From Streptomyces pluripotens (GTDB taxonomy: Bacteria > Actinomycetota > Actinomycetes > Streptomycetales > Streptomycetaceae), in NCBI RefSeq assembly GCF_000802245.2, contig NZ_CP021080.1, positions 4,526,001 to 4,590,000 on the forward strand: 64,000 nucleotides of DNA. The letters are read 5' to 3'. Position 1 is the stretch's first letter. Each line of letters opens with the position of its first letter. A model generated the notes under the pieces. That model ran no database searches and was not told the DNA's origin. It saw only the letters and a program-made list of their open reading frames with translations. This document shows, one piece after another, positions 33,365-41,357 of the stretch. The position numbers were made by a program, and so were the translations under genes.

Positions 33365-35065
33365 TCACTTGCGGAGGCGGCGCAGTGCACCGAGCGCCGC
33401 GCCGAGCCCGGCCTCCACTTCGGCCAACCGCAGCGGGCGGGCCGACAGGGCGAAGGCCGCCAGGACTGCCGCCGTGCCCGCGCCCGTCGCAGCGAGCGGG
33501 CCGAGGAAGGCCAGACGCGTGGACGCCAGGTGACCGAGCAGGATGGCCAGGGCCGCGGCCGGCAACAGGCGGGCCTGGGCGGCGGCGGTCGGCGAGCGCC
33601 ACACCGCCCGCCGACCCGGTCCCGACAGCCTGCGGTCGAGGACGTACGCGGTGACCGCCCAGCCCGCGCAGAGCGCCACCGAGTACGCCCCGGCCATGCC
33701 GGTCACCGCCCAGCGCGCGGGCAGCAGCAGGCAGGCGACCGTGGACAGGCCCGCGTTGAGCCCAGCGATGACCAGGTTCAGCAGGAAGGGCGTACGGGTG
33801 TCGGACATGGCGTAGAAGGCGCGGGAGAGGACGTACTGCCCGGAGAAGGCGATCAGTCCCGGTGCGAACGCCGTCAACGCACCCGCCATGACCGCGATGT
33901 CGTCCGCGCCGGTCCTGCCGTACTGGAAGACGACCGCCATGGCCGGCCCGGCGACCGCGCCGAGCACGCACGCGGCCGGTACGACGGCGGCGGCGGTGGT
34001 CCGCAGGGCGTACGAGACGTCCCGCCGCACGCCGGCCAGGTCGCCGCCGGCCGCCGCCCCGCTCATGCGGGGCAGCAGCGCGGTCACGAGCGAGACGGTC
34101 ACGATGCCGTGCGGTACGACCCACAGCAGATACGCGTTGCCGTATGCGCTGAACCCGGCCCCGCCGTCGATCCCCTCCGCCGTCGCGCGCTGTCCCGCCT
34201 GCGTGGCGAGCCGGGTCACCACCCAGTAGGCGACCTGGTTGGTGAGCACGAGCAGCACCAGCCAGCCGGCCGAGCGTAGCGGCCGGGACAGCCCGCTGCC
34301 CCGCCAGTCGAACCGCGGCCGCCAGCGGAAGCGGGCCGCGTGCAGGGACGGCAGCAGCGCCAGCGTCTGGACGACGATCCCCGCGGTGGTCCCCCAGCCG
34401 AGCAGCGCGGTCTGGCCGGTGGTGAGGGTCCGGCCGGTCGCGGCCGTCGCCAGGTACAGGCCGAAGACGGCGATGACGACCACGTTGTTGAGGACCGGCG
34501 TCCACATCATGGCGCCGAACCGGCCGCGGGCGTTGAGTACCTGCCCCAGCAGGGTGAACAGGCCGAGGAAGAAGATCTGCGGCAGGCAGGCGCGGGCGAA
34601 GGCGACCGTCGTCGCCGCCTGCGCGCCGCCGTACCCCGTGTACGCCGCCACGATCGCGGGCGCTGCGAGCACCGTGCCGGCCGTGATCAGCAGCAGGGCG
34701 GCCGTGCAGGCGGTGAGCAGCCGGTCGGTGTACGCCTCCCCGCCGTCCTCGTGCTCCGCGGCGGCCCGGACCAGTTCGGGAACGAAAACGGCGTTGAGGG
34801 CACCGCCGACGAGCAGGGTGTAGACGATGTTGGGGACGGTGTTGCCGACCGCGTACCCGTCGGCGACCGACCCCACGCCGAGCGCGGCGGCGATGACGGC
34901 GGAACGTCCGAAGCCGGTGGCGCGGGAGACGAGGGAGCCGGCGGCCATCAACGCGCCGCTGCGCAGGACGGGCCGTGCGGGCTCCGCCGGCTCGGCGGGC
35001 TCGGCGGGCTCGGCCGTGGCGGTGGCCGCCGAGCCGTTCACCGGCGGGCCGGGTGTCTGGCTCAC
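33365..35065 (-). CDS. murJ: MurJ (MviN) lipid II flippase family protein
   Basis: A 566-residue polytopic membrane protein of the MOP superfamily that flips lipid-linked precursors such as lipid II. About 14 hydrophobic segments are seen. Family motifs include SGALMAAGSLVSRATGFGRS near the N-terminus, GNTVPNIVYTLLVGGALNAVFVPEL, and NARGRFGAMMWTPVLNN. The N-terminus carries a run of AEP repeats. GTG 35065 overlaps the FemX-like stop by 4 bases, coupling the two. Streptomyces usually has another MurJ near parB/trxB, so this may be a second, specialised flippase; the nearby glycopolymer cluster is a possible client (speculative). Confidence 0.88.
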   Translation of the reverse strand: MSQTPGPPVNGSAATATAEPAEPAEPAEPARPVLRSGALMAAGSLVSRATGFGRSAVIAAALGVGSVADGYAVGNTVPNIVYTLLVGGALNAVFVPELVRAAAEHEDGGEAYTDRLLTACTAALLLITAGTVLAAPAIVAAYTGYGGAQAATTVAFARACLPQIFFLGLFTLLGQVLNARGRFGAMMWTPVLNNVVVIAVFGLYLATAATGRTLTTGQTALLGWGTTAGIVVQTLALLPSLHAARFRWRPRFDWRGSGLSRPLRSAGWLVLLVLTNQVAYWVVTRLATQAGQRATAEGIDGGAGFSAYGNAYLLWVVPHGIVTVSLVTALLPRMSGAAAGGDLAGVRRDVSYALRTTAAAVVPAACVLGAVAGPAMAVVFQYGRTGADDIAVMAGALTAFAPGLIAFSGQYVLSRAFYAMSDTRTPFLLNLVIAGLNAGLSTVACLLLPARWAVTGMAGAYSVALCAGWAVTAYVLDRRLSGPGRRAVWRSPTAAAQARLLPAAALAILLGHLASTRLAFLGPLAATGAGTAAVLAAFALSARPLRLAEVEAGLGAALGALRRLRK

Positions 35066-36246
35066 CGGCGGGCCAGGTACATCTGGAAGGCCCGGTACAG
35101 CGTGTGGTTGGCGGTGCCTCCGAGCGGCCGTTCCCACTCGCCCAGCGTCTCCACGACCTGTCCACCGGTGCCGAGCTTCCAGCGCAGCAGCCCGAACGAG
35201 CGGTCCTCGGGGGCGAGCGTGGCGGGCACGCCCCGCATGTCGTAGACCTCCGCGCCCAGGGCGTGGGCGTCGAGCATCATCCGCCACTGCAGGGCGTTGG
35301 AGGGGCGGACCTCGCGCCGGTGGTCGGCGGAGGCACCGGTCTGGTACCAGACCCGGCGCCCCACCGTGATCATGGTGTGGGCGGCCAGGATCTCCCCCCG
35401 GTGGCGGGCGAGGTAGAGCCGCATCCGGCCCGGCTCCTCGGCGTTGAGCGCCGCGTACTGGCGCTGGTAGTACTCCAGCGAGCGGCCGAGGCGGAATCCG
35501 TCCCGCTCCTCCGTGATCCGCAACAGCCGGTGGAACTCGGAAAGTTCGGCGGACCCGCCCACCGTCACGGCCACGCCCGACTTCGCCGCCCGCCGTATGT
35601 TGCGCCGCCACTCCTGGTTGAGGCCGGTCCACAGGTCCTCGGTGGTGCGCCCGGCGAGGGTTACCTGGAAGACGTGGCGGGGCTGGGCGTCACCGTCGCC
35701 CTCGTCGCCGCCGCAGCGCCGCCAGCCGCGGGCCCGCAGCCGTTCGGCCACCGCGGCGCCCAGCGGATCGACCTCCCGGGCGAGTACGTCGGTCACCCGC
35801 CGCCCGGGGCCGACGCCCGCCTTGAGTCCGGGGGCGTCCCAGCGGCGGTAGGCGGGCGACGGCCCGATGCGCACGGCGAAGGCGCCCGCGGCACGAAGGT
35901 GGTGCAGCAGCGGGTCGAGCCAGCCGTCGAGGTCGGGATCGGACCAGTCGGCGACGGGGCCTTCGGGCAGGTAGGCGAAGTACCTTCGGGTGCCCGGGAG
36001 CTGACGCAGCAGCACGAGCGCCACTCCGCTCAGCTCTCCCGTGCCGTCGCCGAACCGCGGTCCCCAGCCCAGGAGCTGGGCCTGCCAGCCGTCCTTCACC
36101 GCGGCCCAGGACGGACACTGCAGGAAGCTGGGGGCCAGGTTGGATCCGGTGCGTGAGGCCAGGAAGGCCCGGTACGCCTCGGGGGAGACGGGCCCCAGCC
36201 GGGTTTCCTGCCGGCCGCAGCCTGCCGTCGCGAGCAGCGCTGACAC
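35062..36246 (-). CDS. FemX/FemABX-type peptidoglycan bridge aminoacyltransferase
   Basis: A 394-residue enzyme of the Fem family, which uses aminoacyl-tRNA to add amino acids to the lipid II stem peptide. Two GNAT-like domains are indicated: SFLQCPSWAAVKDGWQAQLLGWG in the first, and WTGLNQEWRRNIRRAAKSGV, YYQRQYAALN, EILAAHTMITVGRRVWYQTGAS and ALQWRMMLDAHALGAEVYDMRG in the second. The last stretch with FGLLRWKLGTGG is the usual Fem signature. GAGGAGG precedes GTG 36246. Translational coupling to murJ suggests that precursor modification and flipping are linked here. Confidence 0.87.
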   Translation of the reverse strand: MSALLATAGCGRQETRLGPVSPEAYRAFLASRTGSNLAPSFLQCPSWAAVKDGWQAQLLGWGPRFGDGTGELSGVALVLLRQLPGTRRYFAYLPEGPVADWSDPDLDGWLDPLLHHLRAAGAFAVRIGPSPAYRRWDAPGLKAGVGPGRRVTDVLAREVDPLGAAVAERLRARGWRRCGGDEGDGDAQPRHVFQVTLAGRTTEDLWTGLNQEWRRNIRRAAKSGVAVTVGGSAELSEFHRLLRITEERDGFRLGRSLEYYQRQYAALNAEEPGRMRLYLARHRGEILAAHTMITVGRRVWYQTGASADHRREVRPSNALQWRMMLDAHALGAEVYDMRGVPATLAPEDRSFGLLRWKLGTGGQVVETLGEWERPLGGTANHTLYRAFQMYLARR

Positions 36247-36489
36247 TGCGCCTCCTCGGGTGCCGTCGTCGAGTGGTGCGTCGACCGGTGCGTCGACCGG
36301 TGCGTCGATGACGGGAGATTCACAGGCGCCGGTGACCGGCCCACGCGCCGTATGTGACCGGACGACGACCGTTGCCCCACAACCGCCGTCACACGGCGGA
36401 AACAGCCGCTGTGCTGCACGTTTGGCGTCCTAGAGTCGCCGGCGTTCCGGCCCCGTCCTTCCCGACGTCCGCTTCCACGGAGGTATTCG
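36247..36489. promoter_or_regulatory. Divergent promoter region of femX-like and L,D-transpeptidase genes
   Basis: It contains a 12-bp tandem repeat (36275-36309), a perfect 7-bp hairpin CCGCCGT-CAC-ACGGCGG (36383-36399), and TAGAGT at 36431-36436 as a possible -10 for the plus-strand gene. GGAGG at 36478-36482 is the RBS for TTG 36490. Confidence 0.5.
36275..36309. repeat. 12-bp direct tandem repeat, nearly three copies
   Basis: GGTGCGTCGACC at 36275-36286 and 36287-36298, then 11 matching bases (GGTGCGTCGAT, last base changed) at 36299-36309. Each unit contains the SalI palindrome GTCGAC or its start. It lies 29 bp upstream of the femX-like start codon and could hold repeated operator half-sites or reflect slippage. 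Confidence 0.8.
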
Positions 36490-37692
36490 TTGAGCCAGTT
36501 GAGCCACATCCGCGCCGGCGCCGTCACCACGGCCGTGACGGCCGTCCTGCTCACCACCGCTCTCTCCGCCTGTTCGTCCGAAGCCCCGGCCGCACAGGAC
36601 GCGAAGGGCGGCGGGCGGCGGAGCGGCGGGGCGGCGACGATCACCGTGACGCCCCACGGCACGCGGGCGAAGGCCGGCGAACCGATCGAGATCACCGCCC
36701 ACGACGGCACCCTCAGCTCCGTCACCGTCACCGACACCCACGGCGACCGGCTCGCGGGCAGGCTGGCGGGCGACGGCCGGACCTGGACCTCCGACCGCAA
36801 CACCCGGCCCGGCACCGCCTACCGGGTCAGTGCCGCCACCCGCACGGCCGACGGTACGAAGGGCGAGGCCCGTACCTCCTTCACGACCCGGGCCGCCGCA
36901 CTGGTCAACAAGGTGGACTGGCGGCCGGGCAGCGGCACCACGGTGGGTGTGGCCCAGCCGATCTCCCTGGTCTTCGACCGTCCGGTGCGCAACAAGACGG
37001 CCGTGGAGAAGCAGCTCAAAGTCACCACCTCGAACGGCACCGAGGGGTCCTGGGGCTGGTTGAAGGACTGGTCCGGCAAGGACCGGGTGGACTGGCGCCC
37101 CAAGGAGTACTGGCAGCCGGGCACCGAGGTGACGCTGAACGCCGGGCTGAACGGCACCGACTCGGGACCCCGCGGCGGCTGGTTCGTCCGCGACTACCAG
37201 GTCCGTTTCACCATCGGCGCGCGTCAGGTGGTCAAGGTGGACCTCGACCGGGACCGCCTCACCCTGCAGCGCGGAGGCAGGACGGTGCGCACCTTTCCGG
37301 TCTCCGGCGGCACGCCCGGCCCGGAGACGGGTTCCTGGCGCGGTACGGAGGTGGTGATGGCGAAGGAGGGCACCATCCGGATGAACTCCGAGACCGTGGG
37401 CCTGGGCAAGGCGTACAACTCGATGGTCGACTACGCGATACGGCTCACCTGGTCCGGCACGTACGCGCACGCCGCGCCCTGGAACGCCGCCTACTTCGGC
37501 CGGGCCAACAAGAGCCACGGCTGCATCGGCATGAGCGAGGCCGACGCCAAGTGGCTGTACGCCCACGTCCGCGTCGGCGACCCGTTCGAGGTCGAGGGTG
37601 CGCAGACCAAGGGCAGGGTGGCCCTGAACAACGGCCTCGGCGACTGGAACGCCGGATGGGAGCAGTGGCGCAGGCTCAGCGCGCTGGGCTAG
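36490..37692 (+). CDS. L,D-transpeptidase lipoprotein (YkuD family)
   Basis: A 400-residue lipoprotein that forms 3-3 cross-links in peptidoglycan. The signal peptide ends with lipobox LSAC (C28). Two Ig-like domains (about 48-130 and 135-245, the second with VNKVDWRPGSGTTVGVAQPISLVF) precede the YkuD domain (about 246-385). The catalytic signature SHGCIGMS has C345, and its partner His lies in the HAAPWN segment. This matches mycobacterial LdtMt2-type enzymes. The start is TTG 36490 with GGAGG seven bases upstream. The stop overlaps the convergent methyltransferase pseudogene by 3 bases. Confidence 0.93.
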   Translation: MSQLSHIRAGAVTTAVTAVLLTTALSACSSEAPAAQDAKGGGRRSGGAATITVTPHGTRAKAGEPIEITAHDGTLSSVTVTDTHGDRLAGRLAGDGRTWTSDRNTRPGTAYRVSAATRTADGTKGEARTSFTTRAAALVNKVDWRPGSGTTVGVAQPISLVFDRPVRNKTAVEKQLKVTTSNGTEGSWGWLKDWSGKDRVDWRPKEYWQPGTEVTLNAGLNGTDSGPRGGWFVRDYQVRFTIGARQVVKVDLDRDRLTLQRGGRTVRTFPVSGGTPGPETGSWRGTEVVMAKEGTIRMNSETVGLGKAYNSMVDYAIRLTWSGTYAHAAPWNAAYFGRANKSHGCIGMSEADAKWLYAHVRVGDPFEVEGAQTKGRVALNNGLGDWNAGWEQWRRLSALG

Positions 37693-38364
37693 GCCGCATG
37701 CCGCCGAGGGCGCGGCCGGCAGGGAACCACCGTCGCCACCGGTTCCAGACCGGCCCCTGCCCGCAAGGTCGTGATCTGCTCTGGCGTTCGCCAGCAGTAG
37801 TCGAGACCGATCTCGTGGCCGAAGCGCTCGGACATGTGGGGGTGGCCCGGCTCGGTGCCGGACTGGAAGGCGAGGAGGACCTGGCCGTCCGGCACCAGCA
37901 GGTGGTGGAACTCCGCGGAGGCAACGGCAGATGGGTGTCGGGGACGTGGATGGTGGAACAGAGGGCGAGGATGCCGCCCAGGGCGGCGGGCAGATCCAGG
38001 CACGTCATCGAGCCCACGTGGAATGGCAGTTGGGGGTGGGCCTCGCGGGCCAGGGCCGCCATGGCGGGGGAGAGGCCGACACCGAAGGCCGGGACACCTG
38101 GTCGTGCAGGAGCGCGGTGACGTGGCCGGGGCCGCAGCCGAGGTCGGCGACCGGGGCCGGGCCGTTCGCCGTGACTAGCTCGGCGAAGGCGGTGACCACC
38201 GAGCGGTCCAGCAGGCGGAGGGGCCCGGTCGGGAAGCGGGCCGCGTGGCCCTTGGCGATCGAGTCGTACGAGGTGTGGGTGGTCTGCAGGAAGTCCTCGG
38301 TCGAGTCACTACGACCGCGGACCCTACCGGGACGGGGGCGGGGAGGGGTCCGTTTCGTGGACAT
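37689..38364 (-). pseudogene. Class I SAM-dependent methyltransferase gene with two frameshifts
   Basis: Reading from ATG 38364, the first frame gives TEDFLQTTHTSYDSIAKGHA and the SAM motif VADLGCGPGHVTALLHDQ. At about 38096-38101 homology shifts frame and continues GVPAFGVGLSPAMAALAREA and PQLPFHVGSMTCLDLP, then CSTIHVPDTHLP. At about 37923-37928 it shifts again and continues VASAEFHHLLVPDGQVLLAF to LEPVATVV, stopping at 37689. The complete protein would be about 225 residues and look normal. Both shifts equal a one-base deletion. This is either a decayed gene or two sequencing errors; no single frame encodes a working enzyme. Confidence 0.85.
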
Positions 38365-38545
38365 GGCGCGCGTGAACCGGGCGATGCATGGTATGCGTGA
38401 AGGGAGAAAAGAGAGGTTTTACCCATCAGAGTCCGCCGCCATGCGTCCGACGGTCAGATTTTCTTCCCCTAACGGGCTGAACTTTTGTTGATCGAGGGGT
38501 AGTCGACCAGCCGGGCGTTCTACCCTTCAGAGGGTGAATCATTTG

Positions 38546-39784
38546 ATGTCCCTAGAGTCCGAGTCCGGCCTCCCGGGGGATGTGCTCCCCGGTGTGCTGA
38601 GCGAGTCCCTGCACACCGAACTCGTCGGCTTCCGCCGCGACTTGCACATGCACCCCGAGCTGGGCAATCAGGAGTTCCGTACGACCGCCGCGATCAAGGA
38701 GCGGCTGGAGCGGGCCGGGCTCAGGCCCCGGGTCCTCGCCACCGGAACCGGACTCGTGTGCGACATCGGGTTCGCGGAGGGTGAGCAGCGGCCGGCCGTA
38801 CCCCTGCTCGCGCTGCGAGCGGATATCGATGCCCTGCCCATTCCGGACACCAAGACCGACTGCCCCTACCGGTCGACCGTGCCGGACCGGGCGCACGCCT
38901 GCGGGCACGACGTGCACACCACCGTGGTACTCGGCACCGGTCTCGTCCTGGCCGACCTGCACGCCAAGGGGCTGCTGCCCCGCCCGGTGCGGCTGATCTT
39001 CCAGCCCGCCGAGGAGGTGCTGCCCGGCGGTGCCATGGGCGCCATCGAGGACGGGGCGCTGACCGGAGTGGGCCGGATCCTCGCCGTGCACTGTGACCCC
39101 AGGGTGGACGCCGGACGGATCGGGCTACGGCACGGCCCGATCACCAGTGCGTGTGACCGGCTGGAGATCGCGCTGGACGGGCCCGGGGGGCACACCGCTC
39201 GCCCTCACCTGACCACTGACCTGGTCACCGCAGCCGCCCGCGTCGCGGTCGACGTGCCCGCACTGGTCGCCCGCCGGGTCGACACCCGGGCCGGTCTCGC
39301 CCTCACCTGGGGCCGGATCGAGTCGGGCCACGCACCGAACGTGATCCCGCAGCACGCCGAGCTGTCCGGGACGGTCCGCTGTCTGGATCTGGAGGCCTGG
39401 CGGCAGGCCCCCGACATCGTGCACGCGGCGATCGACGAGGTCGCCACGCTGCACCGGGCCAAGTCGGAGATCACCTACGTGCGCGGGGTGCCGCCCGTCG
39501 TCAACGACCGGGAGTCGACCGAACTGCTGCGCCGGGCCATGGCCGCCCGGCGTGGCCGGGACTCCGTCGAGAGCACCGAGCAGAGCCTCGGCGGCGAGGA
39601 CTTCTCCTGGTACCTGGAGCACGTGCCCGGTGCGATGGCCCGGCTGGGTGTGCGCAGGCCCGGCGAGCGTACGGTGCGTGATCTCCACCAGGGGGATTTC
39701 GACGCCGACGAATACGCGATCACGGTCGGAGTGGAGATGTTCACAGCGGCGGCCTTCCTGGACGCTCCTCCGGCGCAGGGCTGA
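38546..39784 (+). CDS. M20 family amidohydrolase (hippurate hydrolase/aminoacylase type)
   Basis: A 412-residue metallo-amidase. Metal and active-site motifs: LRADIDALPI, ACGHDVHTTVVLG, IFQPAEEVLPGGAMGAIEDGAL (Glu pair), VGRILAVHCDP and SLGGEDFSWYLEHVPG near the C-terminus. A dimerisation domain lies between about 185 and 300. GAGGGTGA at 38530-38537 supports ATG 38546; GTG 38534 is an alternative. It hydrolyses an N-acyl or amide bond on an unknown amino-acid derivative. It is upstream of, but 350 bp from, the nucleoside-binding lipoprotein gene. Confidence 0.85.
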   Translation: MSLESESGLPGDVLPGVLSESLHTELVGFRRDLHMHPELGNQEFRTTAAIKERLERAGLRPRVLATGTGLVCDIGFAEGEQRPAVPLLALRADIDALPIPDTKTDCPYRSTVPDRAHACGHDVHTTVVLGTGLVLADLHAKGLLPRPVRLIFQPAEEVLPGGAMGAIEDGALTGVGRILAVHCDPRVDAGRIGLRHGPITSACDRLEIALDGPGGHTARPHLTTDLVTAAARVAVDVPALVARRVDTRAGLALTWGRIESGHAPNVIPQHAELSGTVRCLDLEAWRQAPDIVHAAIDEVATLHRAKSEITYVRGVPPVVNDRESTELLRRAMAARRGRDSVESTEQSLGGEDFSWYLEHVPGAMARLGVRRPGERTVRDLHQGDFDADEYAITVGVEMFTAAAFLDAPPAQG

Positions 39785-40018
39785 GCGGGCGGCGGGGCGA
39801 CGCAGGCGGCCCGGGAGGTGCCCGGCGAGGGCGACGGTGCAGGTCGCCCCCGGTCCCGGGGGGATCGGCCCCTGCCACACTCCGCTGTTCGGCGCAACAC
39901 GCTCGTAAGTCATTCGTGCACTGTGCGCAACAGCCAGTGTGAGAGGTCACGGAGAGCGTGTTCAGATGCTGTTTGCCTCGAATCGATAACGGCGTCGAGA
40001 GGGGTGTTTTTCTGACAT
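39785..40018. other. Intergenic region upstream of the nucleoside-binding lipoprotein
   Basis: First part of a 351-bp gap. No gene is seen. The stretch 39960-40015 is AT-richer (TTTGCCTCGAATCGATAACGG and GGGTGTTTTTCTGAC) and probably holds the promoter. The operator-like site and three hairpins that follow are listed separately. Confidence 0.5.
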
Positions 40019-40030
40019 CTACGCGCGTTA
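40019..40030. promoter_or_regulatory. Operator-like site 1 (CTACGCGCGTTA)
   Basis: CTACGCGCGTTA, 106 bp upstream of the lipoprotein start. It shares its first ten bases with the perfect palindrome CTACGCGCGTAG before the adenosine deaminase gene and is close to the site before the ABC ATPase gene. All three genes act in nucleoside use, suggesting a common repressor. Confidence 0.55.
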
Positions 40031-40041
40031 CGATGCCGCGA

Positions 40042-40111
40042 AGCCGACGCCGCCGGGGCGTCTCGGCTGGAGCACCGACACGGTGCTCACATCAAGCGCC
40101 GACATGGCGCT
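40042..40111 (+). promoter_or_regulatory. Three consecutive hairpins in the leader of the nucleoside-binding lipoprotein gene
   Basis: Hairpin 1 is GACGCC-GCCGG-GGCGTC (40046-40062), extendable with a bulge to 40042-40067. Hairpin 2 is AGCACCG-ACA-CGGTGCT (40071-40087). Hairpin 3 is AGCGCC-GACAT-GGCGCT (40095-40111). Hairpins 2 and 3 are copies of a 24-bp tandem unit (40071-40094 and 40095-40118) with compensating changes: both arms differ yet pairing is kept. The RBS GAAGGAG follows within 20 bases. The structure could act at the RNA level. Confidence 0.55.
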
Positions 40112-40135
40112 CAGGTCAGGTGAAGGAGCCTTCCC

Positions 40136-41191
40136 GTGCGCCGGGTAGCCAAGCTTTCCGCTGCGTCCATCGCGACCGCAGCTCTCGCACTGACTGCCAC
40201 TGCATGTGGCAGCACGTCCTCGGACAATGCCAGCTCGTCCTCCTCCTCCGGTGGCGGCAAGGGCGTCAAGATCGGTCTCGCCTACGACGTCGGCGGCCGT
40301 GGTGACCGATCCTTCAACGACTCCGCCGCTCGCGGTGCCGACAAGGCCAAGAGCGAGTTCGGCGGCTCCGTCAAGGAGCTGACCGCGAAGACCTCGGACA
40401 CCGAGGCCGACCGCGAGCAGCGCCTGTCGGACCTGGCGGACGCCGGTTACAACCCGATCATCGCCGTGGGTTACGCCTACGCGCCGTCCATGACCAAGGT
40501 TGCCGCGAAGTACCCGAAGACCAGCTTCGGCATCGTCGACTCGGTGGTGAACGCCAAGAACGTCGACAGCATCACCTTCACCGAGGAGCAGGGCTCCTAC
40601 CTGGCCGGTGTCGCCGCCGCGCTGAAGACCAAGAAGGACCACGTCGGCTTCATCGGCGGCGTCGACGTCCCGCTGATCAAGAAGTTCGAGGCGGGCTACG
40701 TCCAGGGCGTCCACGACACCAACCCGAAGGTCAAGGTCGACACCCAGTACCTGAGCCACGGCTCGGACACCTCCGGCTTCGCCAGCCCCGACAAGGGCAA
40801 GGAGGCCGCGCAGGGCATGCTCGACCGGGGTGCCGACGTGATCTACTCGGCGGCCGGCTCCTCCGGTAACGGCGCGATCGAGGCCGTCCACGGCGTCAAG
40901 GGCGCCTGGGCCATCGGCGTGGACTCTGACCAGTACAACATCCCGGGTCTGGCCAAGTACAAGAACTCGATCCTGACCTCGATGGTCAAGAACGTCGACG
41001 TCGGTGTCTACGACTTCATCAAGTCGGTCCACGACGGCAAGCCGCTGACCGGCACCAACACCTACTCGCTCGGCAAGAACGGTGTCTCGCTGGCCACCAG
41101 CGGCGGCTTCATCAACGACATCCAGTCCAAGCTGGACGCCGCGAAGCAGAAGATCGTCAACGGTGACATCAAGGTGAAGACCACCCCGTGA
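40136..41191 (+). CDS. BMP family nucleoside-binding lipoprotein
   Basis: A 351-residue basic membrane protein family receptor, the extracytoplasmic component of a nucleoside ABC importer. The signal peptide ends in a lipobox (LTATAC), followed by a Ser-rich linker. Family motifs are KIGLAYDVGGRGDRSFNDSAARGADKA, NPIIAVGYAYAPSMTKVA, FGIVDSVV, FTEEQGSYLAGVAAAL, VGFIGGVDVPLIKKFEAGYVQG and VIYSAAGSSGNGAIEAV. Start GTG 40136 has GAAGGAG upstream. The transporter genes follow after a terminator, so the receptor can be made in excess of the membrane components. Confidence 0.94.
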   Translation: MRRVAKLSAASIATAALALTATACGSTSSDNASSSSSSGGGKGVKIGLAYDVGGRGDRSFNDSAARGADKAKSEFGGSVKELTAKTSDTEADREQRLSDLADAGYNPIIAVGYAYAPSMTKVAAKYPKTSFGIVDSVVNAKNVDSITFTEEQGSYLAGVAAALKTKKDHVGFIGGVDVPLIKKFEAGYVQGVHDTNPKVKVDTQYLSHGSDTSGFASPDKGKEAAQGMLDRGADVIYSAAGSSGNGAIEAVHGVKGAWAIGVDSDQYNIPGLAKYKNSILTSMVKNVDVGVYDFIKSVHDGKPLTGTNTYSLGKNGVSLATSGGFINDIQSKLDAAKQKIVNGDIKVKTTP

Positions 41192-41214
41192 CCTGATGGG
41201 TCCGATCGGACCTG

Positions 41215-41255
41215 GGCTCGGCGCGGGGGCACCTCTGGGAGCCCCCCGCCGAGCC
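41215..41255 (+). terminator. Terminator after the nucleoside-binding lipoprotein gene
   Basis: GGCTCGGCG-C-GGGGGC pairs with GCCCCC-C-GCCGAGCC (41215-41255) around a loop of about 10 nt, 23 bp after the stop. It separates lipoprotein and transporter transcription. Confidence 0.85.
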
Positions 41256-41272
41256 ATAACAATGTGTCAACT

Positions 41273-41284
41273 CTACGCGTGTAG
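41273..41284. promoter_or_regulatory. Operator-like site 2 (CTACGCGTGTAG)
   Basis: CTACGCGTGTAG differs from the perfect palindrome CTACGCGCGTAG by one central base. It is nested in a wider inverted repeat, CAACTC ... GAGTTG (41269-41294). It lies 73 bp upstream of the ABC ATPase start, after the lipoprotein terminator, where an operator for the transporter operon is expected. Confidence 0.6.
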
Positions 41285-41357
41285 CGCGGAGTTGCCGCGC
41301 TAGCGTCGCCGACGCTCGCCCCTCCCCGCAGCCCCTTTCCCCCGAGGAGAGTGCGCC

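Noticed and set aside
33327..35165. 612-codon minus-strand frame over murJ
   Set aside because: Out-of-frame shadow of murJ, extremely Arg/Gly/Ala-rich, without hydrophobic segments or motifs.
40136..41191. Reading the BMP lipoprotein as a sugar-binding protein
   Set aside because: Motif order is BMP type, and the operon includes cdd and deoA, so nucleosides are the better call.
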